A stretch of 64,000 bases of DNA. Source: JAJCYL01 sp965206015 (lineage in GTDB: Bacteria; Bacteroidota; Bacteroidia; Cytophagales; Cyclobacteriaceae). Each line of letters begins with the position of its first letter. The first letter of the stretch is position 1. The translations under genes were made by a program, and so were the position numbers. The notes beneath the pieces are model-generated. The model was not told the DNA's origin and did not search any database. It saw only the letters and a list, made by a program, of their open reading frames with translations. Below, one piece after another: positions 8,421-16,884 of this stretch. The stretch spans positions 1-64,000 of the forward strand of contig CBDBIW010000004.1 of NCBI GenBank assembly GCA_965206015.1, read 5' to 3'.

Positions 8421-8900
8421 GTGCCTAAATATTCACAAGCGCAGAAAAAAAACATCATCGAGGAAGCGCGTAAGCTCTATGCGGCAGGTACGGGACTGCC
8501 TGTCTGTGCCCAATACCTTGGGGTGTCACTCTCTACGCTGCAATCATGGGCAAAAGCCCATGACTTCAAAAAAGCACGTAAAGCCTACCTGATGCAACGT
8601 CCGCAAATCCTCTCGGCGATAGTAGAGAGTTTCCAGTCCATACTTGAAGGGGAACAGCCCAGGATCACCGCCGACCAGGCTGTCAAATATGCGTCCTCCT
8701 TTGAAAAGCTCTCGGACACAAAGAAGCTCGCCGGCTACACCTTTGAAGCCTTTGAGGCACTTACCCTGGAGATGCTTGACGGAATTGAAAAAGCGAAAAA
8801 AAAGCAGGACAAAGAAGACATTTTAAAGGCGGCGAAAATCACCAGGCAAGCGATGGATACGGTCATCAACAAAATGATTAAAGCAGCTTTCGATGAATAG
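8421..8900 (+). CDS. Terminase small subunit-like DNA-binding protein
   Basis: A 159-residue protein starting at GTG. Residues 5-55 form a helix-turn-helix (GLPVCAQYLGVSLSTLQSWAKA), followed by a helical region and a Lys-rich C-terminus. HTH plus helical oligomerisation domain, directly before TerL, is the pattern of small terminase subunits; Mu has an equivalent before its gp28. The stop overlaps the ATG of TerL by 8 bp. It would recognise the phage end or pac site and load TerL. Confidence 0.7.
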   Translation: MPKYSQAQKKNIIEEARKLYAAGTGLPVCAQYLGVSLSTLQSWAKAHDFKKARKAYLMQRPQILSAIVESFQSILEGEQPRITADQAVKYASSFEKLSDTKKLAGYTFEAFEALTLEMLDGIEKAKKKQDKEDILKAAKITRQAMDTVINKMIKAAFDE

Positions 8901-10419
8901 AAGCGACTTGAAAAAATACCGGGAACAATTCCAGAGAGCAAGCAGGGAATTGCAGAAGACCTCTCTGGTTTCCCTCAAAAAGGAAACGCCTGAAGCGCAG
9001 GAGGCGCGCATCAAAAAACTGCTCAAACCCCAAAACTATGGGGAGTTTTGCCTTTACTACTTCCCCGAACTCTGCGGATCTCCCTGTGCTTCCTTTCATA
9101 TCAGCTCTTATCGGGAACTGCATGACATGGAATATATCGTGCAGTTCCGCCAATGGTTCAGAGGTGCTGCCAAATCCACCCATGCGGTCATTATCAATTC
9201 TTTTGCCCTCAAGCAACTCGGCAAGATCAGGTTCTCACTGGTCATGGGCATCAATGCTGACCGTGCCATCATGCTATTGTCCGATCTGCAGATGCAACTG
9301 CAATTCAACGAACGTATCATTAAAGACTTTGGTACTCAAATCAAATACGGCAGTTGGACGGAAGGAGCTTTTGAAACGTCCGGTAACGCTTATTTCATTG
9401 CCCTGGGCATCAACGAAAAAGTAAGAGGCCTGAGACGCGGGGCCAATCGCCTGGACTATTGTGTCGTGTCGGATTGTGAAGACAGAAAAACCACCGCCAA
9501 CCGCCGCATCGTGGCGGAACGGGTCGAAAAAATCACCGGAGACGTAGGGGCTGCCTTCGGAAAAAACAGCCGCCGCATTGTCATCGACAACAACTACTTT
9601 GTCAGGGACGGCATCGTGGACGGACTAAAAAAAGCCTTCAGGGGCAGCTGGGTAAAAAAGCAGACCATTAACCTGACCAACGCCGACGGCACACCGTCGT
9701 GGCCGGAACGCTACTCGGACAAAGACATTGAAAAAATACATCAGGGCTTTGACAGCTTCACCCTGAAAAGGGAGTACTACAACACTCCGATCGTAAGGGG
9801 AAAAATCTTCAAAGAAGAACAGATACTCACCGCCACACCCGGAGGACAGGTACACGGTGCGGTCGGGCATTGGGATTTAAGCTACGTCACGCAAGGCGAT
9901 TATAAAGCTTTTGCCCTTGCCGTAGTGCGTGGAGACAGAGTTTACATCGAAGACCTCTTTTGCCGACAGTGCGAAATCGCCGATGCCACCGAATGGCATT
10001 ATGAAGGGTTGAAGCGGTGGTATGCCCGGGGCATTTATCCATCCATCACTTATGATGCCACGGCCAGCCAGGAAGCGGTATTCCTGCCCATATTCGAGGC
10101 AACAGGCCAACAAAAAGGCATGATGAACCTGCCCATGCCGTATCGCATCACCATGGACAAACACGCCCGCATCGAAGCCACCCTGGGACAAGCCTTTTTC
10201 TATAAAAAAATAGTCTTCTCCAAAAAGCTGGCCGGCACACCGGACTTTGAGGCGGCAAAAGACCAGCTACTGGCTTTTGAGAAGGGAAGCACCGCACATG
10301 ACGATTTTCCCGATGCCCTGGAGATCGCCGTCCGGCAAGCACAACTTTTTTACTCCGGAAGCCCGGAAGGGGAAGGAGCCGGAGTCATGGCTGCCCCATT
10401 TAGAGAAACCGTGTTTTAA
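8893..10419 (+). CDS. Terminase large subunit (packaging ATPase/nuclease)
   Basis: A 508-residue TerL of the Mu gp28 type. The ATPase site shows a deviant Walker A, RGAAKST at 90-96 (the middle of the P-loop is AAK rather than GxGK), and a Walker B YCVVSDCED around 190-198. The C-terminal nuclease begins near HWDLS (Asp329) with a further acidic pair in the DDFPDALE stretch. It drives DNA into the prohead and makes the headful cut. Full length, no frameshift. Confidence 0.88.
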   Translation: MNRSDLKKYREQFQRASRELQKTSLVSLKKETPEAQEARIKKLLKPQNYGEFCLYYFPELCGSPCASFHISSYRELHDMEYIVQFRQWFRGAAKSTHAVIINSFALKQLGKIRFSLVMGINADRAIMLLSDLQMQLQFNERIIKDFGTQIKYGSWTEGAFETSGNAYFIALGINEKVRGLRRGANRLDYCVVSDCEDRKTTANRRIVAERVEKITGDVGAAFGKNSRRIVIDNNYFVRDGIVDGLKKAFRGSWVKKQTINLTNADGTPSWPERYSDKDIEKIHQGFDSFTLKREYYNTPIVRGKIFKEEQILTATPGGQVHGAVGHWDLSYVTQGDYKAFALAVVRGDRVYIEDLFCRQCEIADATEWHYEGLKRWYARGIYPSITYDATASQEAVFLPIFEATGQQKGMMNLPMPYRITMDKHARIEATLGQAFFYKKIVFSKKLAGTPDFEAAKDQLLAFEKGSTAHDDFPDALEIAVRQAQLFYSGSPEGEGAGVMAAPFRETVF

Positions 10420-10430
10420 AGGATTTTATC

Positions 10431-10586
10431 ATGAAAATGGACACCAGGGCATTGAACCCGGGAAAAGCCGTTGCGACGCTTGCGACACGCCTTGCGACAC
10501 CTGTTTTTCAGCCCATAGTGAAAAGCCGGCGATTAAAAGTAAACCGCATGACCCGGGTGAAAATACTTTCCACTTTCCACTTTTGA
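10431..10586 (+). CDS. Small basic phage protein (51 aa)
   Basis: Between TerL and the portal gene an ATG at 10431 opens 51 codons (MKMDTRALNPGKAVATLATR) to a TGA at 10586. An AAAGGA stretch lies about 8 nt upstream of the ATG. The product is strongly basic and contains a small Ala-Thr repeat (ATLATRLATP) that mirrors a GCGACG/GCGACA DNA repeat. I do not recognise it. It could be spacer rather than a gene. Confidence 0.4.
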   Translation: MKMDTRALNPGKAVATLATRLATPVFQPIVKSRRLKVNRMTRVKILSTFHF

Positions 10587-10600
10587 TATTCAACTGAACA

Positions 10601-11812
10601 ATGAACTTTTTACAAAGCATCAGAGAAGCCATAAAAAACCGCCGCCTTGAGATTGAACTGCTCAAAAATCACCGCTCGCTGTACCGGCAGGAATTAAACG
10701 AATTCCGGGAGGCGCGGGAAGCATGGTATGACCCCTGGATGCCCACCACACGGGACATGCAGGAGATCTACCGGGAAGCCGTGAAAAATGATGCGCACCT
10801 GCGGTCTGTGATCAATACCAGAATACATCTTGTACTGGCCAATGATTTTGCCCTGTATGTCAAAGACAGGAAGCTGGACTCTGACCTTTTGAAATCCGTC
10901 TGGTTCCGTAAAAAAATGCGCCTCGATATGGAAAGTATTTTTTATGGCTATACCCTCATGTATCCTGTACTCGAAGGCGGGCATGTAGTCGATGTCAGAC
11001 CCGTTGACCGGGGGCATTTTGTCCCCCAGAGAGGGAAAATCCTGCAAAACCCCTACCACAACGAAGGACTGCCCCTGAAAGGGCTGGAAAAATATCTCTG
11101 GCTCGCCCAACTCGGTGATGACCCCTTCGGGCTCCTTGAAACCGCCGCCGCACTGACCATCCTGAAACGGCACAGCTGGTCATCGTGGGACGAGTTTGAG
11201 CAAATATTCGGTATTCCCCTGCGGGTGGCCAGGGTCAGGGGATCTGACCAGGAGAAGCAAAACGTATTGAATACAATGATCAACTCTGTAAAATCACAAG
11301 TCCTGGCTACCGGACACAATACCGAAATCCAGGTTATCCCCGGCGGGCAGTCCGATGCCTTCCAGGTTTTTGCAAAGAAAATAGAAGTAGTCAACAAAGA
11401 AATGTCCAAACTCGTCCTGGGGCAGACCATGACCACCGACGAAGGTTCCAGCAAGAGCCAGAGCGAAACCCACTATAAAGTGCAGTCTGCCATCTTGAAA
11501 GAAGACACCCTGCGGCTGCTCGCACACATCAATGCCTTTCTTCCCGTCTTGCGGCAATACGGCTATCCTGTACCGGTCACCGCTGAAGTCCGCATCGTTC
11601 CCGCTACACAGACCGCCGACGACAAAATCAGCATCGACAGCGTCCTTTTACAGTCAGGAGTACAGCTCGATACAAAATACCTGGAGGAAACCTACGGCGT
11701 AAAAATAGCCGGGCCGACAGCGATTCACCAGCCGGGGAACACAGTCCCCACCGCCAACATGGATGCCATCAGGGAAATAGACCATTACTACAACTTAATT
11801 GAAAACGGATAA
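10601..11812 (+). CDS. Portal protein (DUF935-like)
   Basis: A 403-residue protein with the N-terminal WYDPWMPTTRDMQEIYREAV region and the central FGLLETAAALTILKRHSWSSWDEFEQIFGIP stretch (shown here in full only as a landmark near residues 170-205) typical of Mu-like portals. LVLGQTMTTDEGSSKSQSE around 275-295 is another conserved portal segment. It forms the dodecameric DNA gate at one vertex of the head. Stop is 3 bp before the next ATG. Confidence 0.82.
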   Translation: MNFLQSIREAIKNRRLEIELLKNHRSLYRQELNEFREAREAWYDPWMPTTRDMQEIYREAVKNDAHLRSVINTRIHLVLANDFALYVKDRKLDSDLLKSVWFRKKMRLDMESIFYGYTLMYPVLEGGHVVDVRPVDRGHFVPQRGKILQNPYHNEGLPLKGLEKYLWLAQLGDDPFGLLETAAALTILKRHSWSSWDEFEQIFGIPLRVARVRGSDQEKQNVLNTMINSVKSQVLATGHNTEIQVIPGGQSDAFQVFAKKIEVVNKEMSKLVLGQTMTTDEGSSKSQSETHYKVQSAILKEDTLRLLAHINAFLPVLRQYGYPVPVTAEVRIVPATQTADDKISIDSVLLQSGVQLDTKYLEETYGVKIAGPTAIHQPGNTVPTANMDAIREIDHYYNLIENG

Positions 11813-11815
11813 AAA

Positions 11816-12307
11816 ATGAGAGCCGCCCTGTTCAACCATATTAAAACACGCCTTGAAACCATTGGGCAGATCAGGTGGGTAGACCTCGACACCCGGCAGG
11901 TGGACGAGCCAAAAGAAAACTACCCGGTCCCTTTTCCTGCCGTCCTCGTGCTTTTCAATGATTTCTTTTATCAGCAGGGCACACACGGAGGGCAGGAAGT
12001 CAGTGCAAAGGTTTCTCTCAACGTTTGGCAGTACCGGTACACTGACCATTTTAACCCCCGGGGACAAAAGGAGATCAGCGATTTATTCGGATTGGTCGAA
12101 AGCATAGGCAACACCATGCACAACTCATATATCGACACGGTGTCCATCTCCCCTTTCAAAAGAACCGCTGAAAGCACCATCGCCCAGGTGGGCAATCTCT
12201 TCGGATACTCCATACAGTTTGAAGCCATTTTGCACTATTGTCCACCGGTCACTTACGGGAGGGTAAGGAAATTAAATATCGAAAAAGTGAAGCATCAACA
12301 GGGCTAA
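11816..12307 (+). CDS. Head-tail connector-like protein, unrecognised
   Basis: A 163-residue protein starting 3 bp after the portal stop. It has an N-terminal helix (ALFNHIKTRLETIGQIRWVD), then beta-rich central sequence with VLVLFNDFFYQ and a conserved-looking SVSISPFKRT region. Size and place, between portal and a DUF1320-like connector, suggest a neck or head-completion protein comparable to Mu gp37. I have no motif to confirm this. Confidence 0.5.
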   Translation: MRAALFNHIKTRLETIGQIRWVDLDTRQVDEPKENYPVPFPAVLVLFNDFFYQQGTHGGQEVSAKVSLNVWQYRYTDHFNPRGQKEISDLFGLVESIGNTMHNSYIDTVSISPFKRTAESTIAQVGNLFGYSIQFEAILHYCPPVTYGRVRKLNIEKVKHQQG

Positions 12308-12318
12308 ACAAAACTGAA

Positions 12319-12729
12319 ATGATCACAATCCATGAACTTAAAACCGTAGCCCCCGGCGAGATCGTCACCTCTATTATTGACGGAGATGACACCATCGCAG
12401 GGCAAATTATCCTGGAAGCGGAGCAAACCATACGTTCTTATCTGCATCACCGGTATGATACGGCGGCAATATTCGCCGCCACCGCTGACAACAGGCATCC
12501 GCTCATTATGAAGCTGCTGAAGGAAGTGGCTATTTACCACCTCTACACCCGACGCTCACGCGACGCCGTCAATGAAGCCGCCATACACCGCTACGAATAC
12601 GCCATGAAGCAGCTCAAAGAGATCGCTACAGGCATTATTCACCCCGAAGGACTCCCGCTGGCCAATAACACAGAGAGCAGCCAGGTATTTGCTTCCGGCA
12701 AAGCACCACACGACACACACTTTTATTAA
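12319..12729 (+). CDS. DUF1320-like head-tail adaptor (Mu gp36 type)
   Basis: The ATG at 12319 (MITIHELKTVAPGEIV) is preferred to one 81 bp upstream that lies inside the previous gene. The product has 136 residues. It matches the DUF1320 layout: N-terminal region with an acidic patch (IIDGDDTIAGQIILEAEQTI), a conserved LLKEVAIYHLYTRR helix and a C-terminal KQLKEIATGIIHPEGLPL segment. It would form the gatekeeper ring below the portal. Its downstream side now carries the IS630 copy. Confidence 0.7.
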   Translation: MITIHELKTVAPGEIVTSIIDGDDTIAGQIILEAEQTIRSYLHHRYDTAAIFAATADNRHPLIMKLLKEVAIYHLYTRRSRDAVNEAAIHRYEYAMKQLKEIATGIIHPEGLPLANNTESSQVFASGKAPHDTHFY

Positions 12730-12740
12730 TAAGAGCATTA

Positions 12741-13830
12741 TTTAGTTCTTATTATTTTTATTTATTGTATCTTTACAGTATGAAAACAAAGGTAAAGAAG
12801 CGCAAAAACAAACAAGCACAAGAGGAGACACGGTTTAGAGTAGCAGAATATTTGCCAAAGAAGTTAGGGACACAAAAGCAAGCCAGTATTGTTTTTGGAA
12901 TAACAGAGCCAGGGGTGAACAAGATTTGGGCTATCTATAAGCAAGGAGGAAAAAGAGCTTTAAGGAGTAAAAAACGAGGTATTCAAGGAGGTAATAAGTT
13001 AAAGAAAGACCAAGCTTATCAAGTGCGTCAGTTAATCAAGGACAAATTACCAGATCAGTTGAAGCTCCCTTTTGGTTTATGGACCCGAGAAGCAGTACAA
13101 CAACTCATTGCTATAAAGTATGGCGTAGAATTATCCCGTTGGCAAGTGGGTCGTTATTTAAAGAAATGGGGATATACACCTCAGAAGCCTATAAAAAAAG
13201 CTTTTGAACAAAAACCTGAAAAGGTTCAAAAGTGGTTGGAGCAAGAGTATCCATCTATAAAAAGGCGAGCTGTCCGAGAGAAGGCTGTTATTTACTTTGG
13301 AGATGAAACAGGCTGTAGAAGTACCCATCAAGCAGGGAGGAGTTATGCACCAAAAGGAAAAACACCGATGATTATGGCAACAGGAAAACGCTTTACAGTC
13401 CATATGATTTCTGCTATTAGCAATAGAGGTCATTTACAATTCATGTTGATGGATGCAGGATTTAATAGCGAAGTGTTTCAAACCTTTTTAGAGCAAATGA
13501 TAAAATACAGTAAACAAAAAGTGTTCTTTATAACAGACAATCATCCCGCCCATAAAGCTAAAAAGCTAAACCAATGGCTGGAAGACAATAAAAAAAAGAT
13601 TGAGGTATTGTTCATCCCTGCTTATTCACCTGAACTGAACCCACAAGAATACCTAAACCAAGATTTGAAAACAAATATCATAGGAAAGAAAAGGGCTATA
13701 AACAAAGAACAGCTCAAAAAAAACATCAATAATTTTATGAGCAAAAGAAAAAAGGATAAACCTCAAGTGAAAAAATATTTTCATCATAGGCACGCTCAGT
13801 ATGCTGCCTAGAAAATTCATACGAACTAAT
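12741..13830 (+). mobile_element. IS630-family insertion sequence
   Basis: A 1090-bp AT-rich element in GC-rich phage DNA. Its ends are short, imperfect inverted repeats: left TTTAGTTCTTAT, right (reverse complement) ATTAGTTCGTAT. TA dinucleotides flank it on both sides (12739-12740 and 13831-13832), the target duplication expected for IS630/Tc1-type elements. Removal of the element leaves an ordinary short gap between two head genes, so no phage gene is broken. Confidence 0.85.
12780..13811 (+). CDS. IS630 family transposase
   Basis: I choose the ATG at 12780 (MKTKVKKRKNKQ). It is a 343-residue transposase with an N-terminal HTH region (KKLGTQKQASIVFGITEPGV), a second winged-helix-like segment (LWTREAVQQLIAIKYGVELS) and a DDE nuclease: Asp in YFGDETGCR, Asp in FITDNHPAHKA, Glu in SPELNPQEYLNQ. 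Reading frame is complete. It would move the element by cut and paste into TA. Codon use is AT-rich, unlike the phage genes on either side. Confidence 0.92.
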   Translation: MKTKVKKRKNKQAQEETRFRVAEYLPKKLGTQKQASIVFGITEPGVNKIWAIYKQGGKRALRSKKRGIQGGNKLKKDQAYQVRQLIKDKLPDQLKLPFGLWTREAVQQLIAIKYGVELSRWQVGRYLKKWGYTPQKPIKKAFEQKPEKVQKWLEQEYPSIKRRAVREKAVIYFGDETGCRSTHQAGRSYAPKGKTPMIMATGKRFTVHMISAISNRGHLQFMLMDAGFNSEVFQTFLEQMIKYSKQKVFFITDNHPAHKAKKLNQWLEDNKKKIEVLFIPAYSPELNPQEYLNQDLKTNIIGKKRAINKEQLKKNINNFMSKRKKDKPQVKKYFHHRHAQYAA

Positions 13831-13850
13831 TAACCTAACGATTAATAAAA

Positions 13851-14312
13851 ATGAAAAAACTTACCGGCCTCGACAAGATCGTCCGTGACAAAATGCAGAA
13901 AGCAGAAAAAACCGTTTTCAGGATCATGAAAGTAGAAACGAAAAACTTCGTCAAAGAAAACTTCCAGCAGCAGGGATTCCAGTCTGCCGGCTTTCAAGAA
14001 TGGAAACCCCGAAAGACCACCGACACCAGAGGGCGGGACCTGCGCTATTACAAAAGAGGCAAAAGAAAAGGAAAACTCACCAGATTCGGACGCAAACACG
14101 AAGGCAGGGCCATCCTCATCGGGCACGACTCGGAAAACAAAATGCGCGACAGCTTTCGATCTGTACGTGAAGGGAATAAACTCAACTTCTTTGCCAGGGA
14201 TTATGCCATATATCACAATGAAGGCACCGGACACCTCCCGCCCCGAAAAATGATTGGCAAAAGCCCTCACCTCATTAGTCAGATCAGAAAAGCCCTTGAA
14301 ACCGGAAATTAA
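13851..14312 (+). CDS. Phage virion morphogenesis protein (Mu gpG type)
   Basis: A 153-residue protein with a helical N-terminus and the typical middle segment FQEWKPRKTTDTRGRD, then GRAILIGHDSENKMRDSF and DYAIYHNEGTGHLPPRKMIG. The HNEGT...PPRKMIG pattern is the hallmark of gpG / tail-completion family proteins. It probably terminates the tail or joins it to the head. It follows the IS630 element by 20 bp and overlaps the next coding region. Confidence 0.85.
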   Translation: MKKLTGLDKIVRDKMQKAEKTVFRIMKVETKNFVKENFQQQGFQSAGFQEWKPRKTTDTRGRDLRYYKRGKRKGKLTRFGRKHEGRAILIGHDSENKMRDSFRSVREGNKLNFFARDYAIYHNEGTGHLPPRKMIGKSPHLISQIRKALETGN

Positions 14313-15396
14313 AAACATCCTGAAAAACCTGGCCAGAGACCTTGAGTTGCCTGAACCCGGCCAAACGGCGAAAACCGCCGTCAACAGGGCTGCCCGTGCC
14401 TTGTTCCCCCTCCACTGCAAGACACTGGAAAGCGGCCTGGGCTTTTCCCTTGACCAGCTACAATATGGCAGCGGGCAATACCGGGTAGCCGCCAGACTCT
14501 ACGAAAACATGGCCCGTTTTTCCGCTGCCAAACTCCACACTTTCACGAAGCAATACCTCGATCAAAGTGATCTTATACAAAAAGCGTCAGTGATGGAACG
14601 ACACGCCGGACACTGGCACAAAGCCGAAACCATCACCATCCACCGGCAGGCCCAGCAGGCTCGCAAATGGACCGAATACGAAGAAGACGCCCCGCTATAT
14701 CCTAACTTGACTTATGATGCGGTGATGGACGCACGCACACGACCCGGACACCGCCTGCTAAACAACATCACCCTGCCCCTGACCCACCCCTTCTGGGATA
14801 CCCACTATCCTCCAAACGACTATGGATGCCGGTGCGATGTAAGACAGGCACGGGGTAAATCCTCCCCCGAACCGCTCGTTAATGAAAAAATTGAAAACGC
14901 CCGCATCAAACCCCTGTTCCAGAACAACGCCGGGAAGTCCGGACAACTCTTTAAAAACCATCCTTACCTGACCAGGCATACCAGAGGCATGGAAAAGGAA
15001 GTAGGGACTATCGCTAAAAATGCCGTTTCTTCTTTTTTAAAGCAATCAAAACTGAGAGACCGGACCGTAAAAAAACAAATCGCCTATACAGATACCACCG
15101 TTCCGGGGAATCCTGTACTCAAAAAGGAAATAGAAATTACGGCCACCGGTACGTTTATCAACAAAATACGACTCCTGGATATCAGCCAGCAGCTTCTTGC
15201 CTTAAACTGGCATCAGTTTCCTGAAATGAAGAAATCTACTTTTATAAAAGAAGTGGTCAGGGGTACAAGAGGGGAGCGTGGAAAAGAAAAATTCAATGAG
15301 TTTTATTCCATGAGGATTGACAATCTGGTATTTCAGTTTGGCATTAGAAAAGATGCCGACGAATATACCATGTACTACATGAAGGAAATTGGATAA
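14254..15396 (+). CDS. MuF minor head protein with extra C-terminal domain
   Basis: A 380-residue protein. Residues 55-215 are the Mu gpF / SPP1 gp7 head-morphogenesis domain, ending in the cysteine-containing DYGCRCDVRQA motif. Residues after about 250 form an additional region (LLDISQQLLALNWHQFPEMK, TRGERGKEKFNEFYSMRIDN) with mixed charge that is not part of the core. In many phages the MuF C-terminus carries a toxin-like nuclease. The ATG at 14254 lies 58 bp inside gpG; a TTG at 14296 is an alternative start with less overlap. Confidence 0.78.
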   Translation: MAKALTSLVRSEKPLKPEIKNILKNLARDLELPEPGQTAKTAVNRAARALFPLHCKTLESGLGFSLDQLQYGSGQYRVAARLYENMARFSAAKLHTFTKQYLDQSDLIQKASVMERHAGHWHKAETITIHRQAQQARKWTEYEEDAPLYPNLTYDAVMDARTRPGHRLLNNITLPLTHPFWDTHYPPNDYGCRCDVRQARGKSSPEPLVNEKIENARIKPLFQNNAGKSGQLFKNHPYLTRHTRGMEKEVGTIAKNAVSSFLKQSKLRDRTVKKQIAYTDTTVPGNPVLKKEIEITATGTFINKIRLLDISQQLLALNWHQFPEMKKSTFIKEVVRGTRGERGKEKFNEFYSMRIDNLVFQFGIRKDADEYTMYYMKEIG

Positions 15397-15605
15397 GCCC
15401 GGGTACCCTGTTAAACGACAGGGCCCGAGACTTAACCGGTTTCTTACGCCGGGCACGGCCTCCCGACCGCACTTGAGGTAAAGATACGGATTTGATCTGA
15501 AAGATACGAATCCCGGGCTCTTCTGATTGTGCTCTTCCCACAAAAAAAAAGGGCAGGCCTTGTCATAAGCTGTACCCCCCCCCCCCCCCCCCTTCCAGCT
15601 ACCAG
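15397..15605. other. Convergent spacer with hairpin and 18-bp poly-C tract
   Basis: This gap separates the rightward head operon from the end of the leftward early operon. A hairpin with the stem CCCTGT / ACAGGG and loop TAAACG lies at about 15408-15427, extended outward by CGGG / CCCG, and could end transcription. Positions 15575-15592 are an uninterrupted run of 18 C. Such runs change length easily during replication. No coding sequence is apparent. Confidence 0.6.
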
Positions 15606-15926
15606 CTATTCATCATCAAATTCTTCTTCTTCTGCTCTTTCTTCTGCTGTTTTAAAATTCATGGTATGAAAATTCAGGGTATCTGGTTTAGGGGGGCCTT
15701 CCCTGAGCATTTGAATGATTGTATCAATGTTCTGATCTTCACAAAGGAAACCGTGACCTTCTGAAATTAATTTTGAAATGCTTTCGAGAATGCCAGGCTC
15801 GACGTAGGAATATATGCGGGTATCTCCTACCGCTTTTTCTATTAGGTTGTACGCTTCCCGGAGATTCTTGCGAGCCTCCTCTAACTTGCTGAATCTTGCC
15901 TGCTGAACCTTTTCTGAATATTTCAT
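15606..15926 (-). CDS. Hypothetical phage early-operon protein
   Basis: A 106-residue protein, the last of the leftward early operon. The N-terminal half is helical and charged (KLEEARKNLREAYNLIEKAV), the C-terminus ends in a strongly acidic run (EERAEEEEFDDE). I do not recognise a family. The acidic tail recalls small DNA-mimic or nucleoprotein-binding phage proteins, but nothing in the sequence shows this. It begins 7 bp after the methyltransferase stub. An 18-C tract lies 14 bp past its stop. Confidence 0.55.
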   Translation of the reverse strand: MKYSEKVQQARFSKLEEARKNLREAYNLIEKAVGDTRIYSYVEPGILESISKLISEGHGFLCEDQNIDTIIQMLREGPPKPDTLNFHTMNFKTAEERAEEEEFDDE

Positions 15927-15933
15927 AATTTGA

Positions 15934-16059
15934 TTAAAAAGTGTTGACTAAAATAATTTCATCTAAAGTTTTTGAGCCATTTTCCAAAATAAAAGGGTGA
16001 TCAAACTCACTCATGGCAAAAGGTAGTCCAATGCCGCTGAATAAACTGCCATGGTTCAT
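15934..16059 (-). pseudogene. Stub of phage cytosine-5 DNA methyltransferase
   Basis: An ATG at 16059, overlapping the upstream stop as ATGA, opens 41 codons beginning MNHGSLFSGIG. That is the standard opening of phage Dcm-type cytosine methyltransferases, where the FSGIGG loop binds S-adenosylmethionine. After the eleventh residue the sequence departs (LPFAMSEFDHPFILENG) and stops at 15934. The whole catalytic part (PC motif, target domain) is missing. It looks like a deletion joined codon 11 to unrelated sequence. It cannot be an active enzyme. Confidence 0.6.
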
Positions 16060-16280
16060 TTCCCCCCCGATCTGTACTCCACCCTGCCAAAGACAATCTT
16101 CCCGATGCAGGCCTCGCTCAGGGGCGGAAACTCATCGGACAGCATGGCCAGAATGGCCTCGTTGGTGAACTTCTTTTTCCCTTTGTACTGCTCGGCACCT
16201 AATGCCGGAAAACGCTCTATGACCAGCTCATCACGCTTTTTTAGTCGTTTTAATCGCCCTTCAATGCTTTTTTCCTCCAT
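16056..16280 (-). CDS. Hypothetical phage protein
   Basis: I take the ATG at 16280 (MEEKSIEGRLKRLKKRDELV), which overlaps the upstream gene by 20 bp; an upstream ATG at 16325 would overlap more. The product has 74 residues, with a basic helical N-terminus and a C-terminal part containing FTNEAILAMLSDEFPPLSEA. I recognise no family. The stop overlaps the ATG of the methyltransferase stub (ATGA), so the small genes of this operon look translationally chained. Confidence 0.6.
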   Translation of the reverse strand: MEEKSIEGRLKRLKKRDELVIERFPALGAEQYKGKKKFTNEAILAMLSDEFPPLSEACIGKIVFGRVEYRSGGK

Positions 16281-16884
16281 CTGTCTGCTTTTTTTTCTCA
16301 GTATTGCCCTGCTGATGGGTTCCACGCCGGGCTTTTTCCATCATATAGTGTGTCCTGGCCATGGCAAAGGTTTCCCGTTCTTTCTCTTCATTGCTCTTGC
16401 GGGAGGTGTCGTTCCATTCTTTTACCTGTGCATGGTGATCCAGAGAGCGTTGGGCTGCCACATCGCATCGCTCTTCAAAGTAGTCGGCGAACCAGCCAAG
16501 TACCTTGGGCATGGTCAGACTCTCATAAAACTCCCCATAATGCCCCGACCCTGCCCTTCGCATGATCACATGCACATCGGCCATGGTCAGGTGACGATGG
16601 ATGGCTGCTACCTCTGCGGCTGTCTCATCGATCTGCAACTCGCCTAAAGGACGCTTCAAATCCAGCATTTCATTCAGGTACACCAGTTGCAACTTGATCA
16701 GGGCTTGCACCTTTTCGGTACCCAGCGCATGTTCGAGCTTTCCCAGACTGTGGCTGGGGGCATCCAGTGCCTGGGCTACCGTACGTACTTCCCGATAATG
16801 CCTGGTCAGGGCTTCAGGTGCATAGATCGTCAAGTATTCGCTGCTTGTACTGAGCTGAGATGTTTCCTTTTTTATCAGTTCCAT
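16261..16884 (-). CDS. Hypothetical phage protein (207 aa)
   Basis: A 207-residue, largely helical protein. It includes HLTMADVHVIMRRAGSGHYGEF (a DNA-metabolism-like 'yGef' segment near residues 96-118) and a Lys/Glu-rich, probably disordered C-terminus. Proteins of this shape are common in Bacteroidota Mu-like early operons, but I cannot name a function. The start at 16884 lies 71 bp inside the upstream gene, a rather long overlap; no better in-frame start is seen. Confidence 0.6.
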   Translation of the reverse strand: MELIKKETSQLSTSSEYLTIYAPEALTRHYREVRTVAQALDAPSHSLGKLEHALGTEKVQALIKLQLVYLNEMLDLKRPLGELQIDETAAEVAAIHRHLTMADVHVIMRRAGSGHYGEFYESLTMPKVLGWFADYFEERCDVAAQRSLDHHAQVKEWNDTSRKSNEEKERETFAMARTHYMMEKARRGTHQQGNTEKKKQTDGGKKH

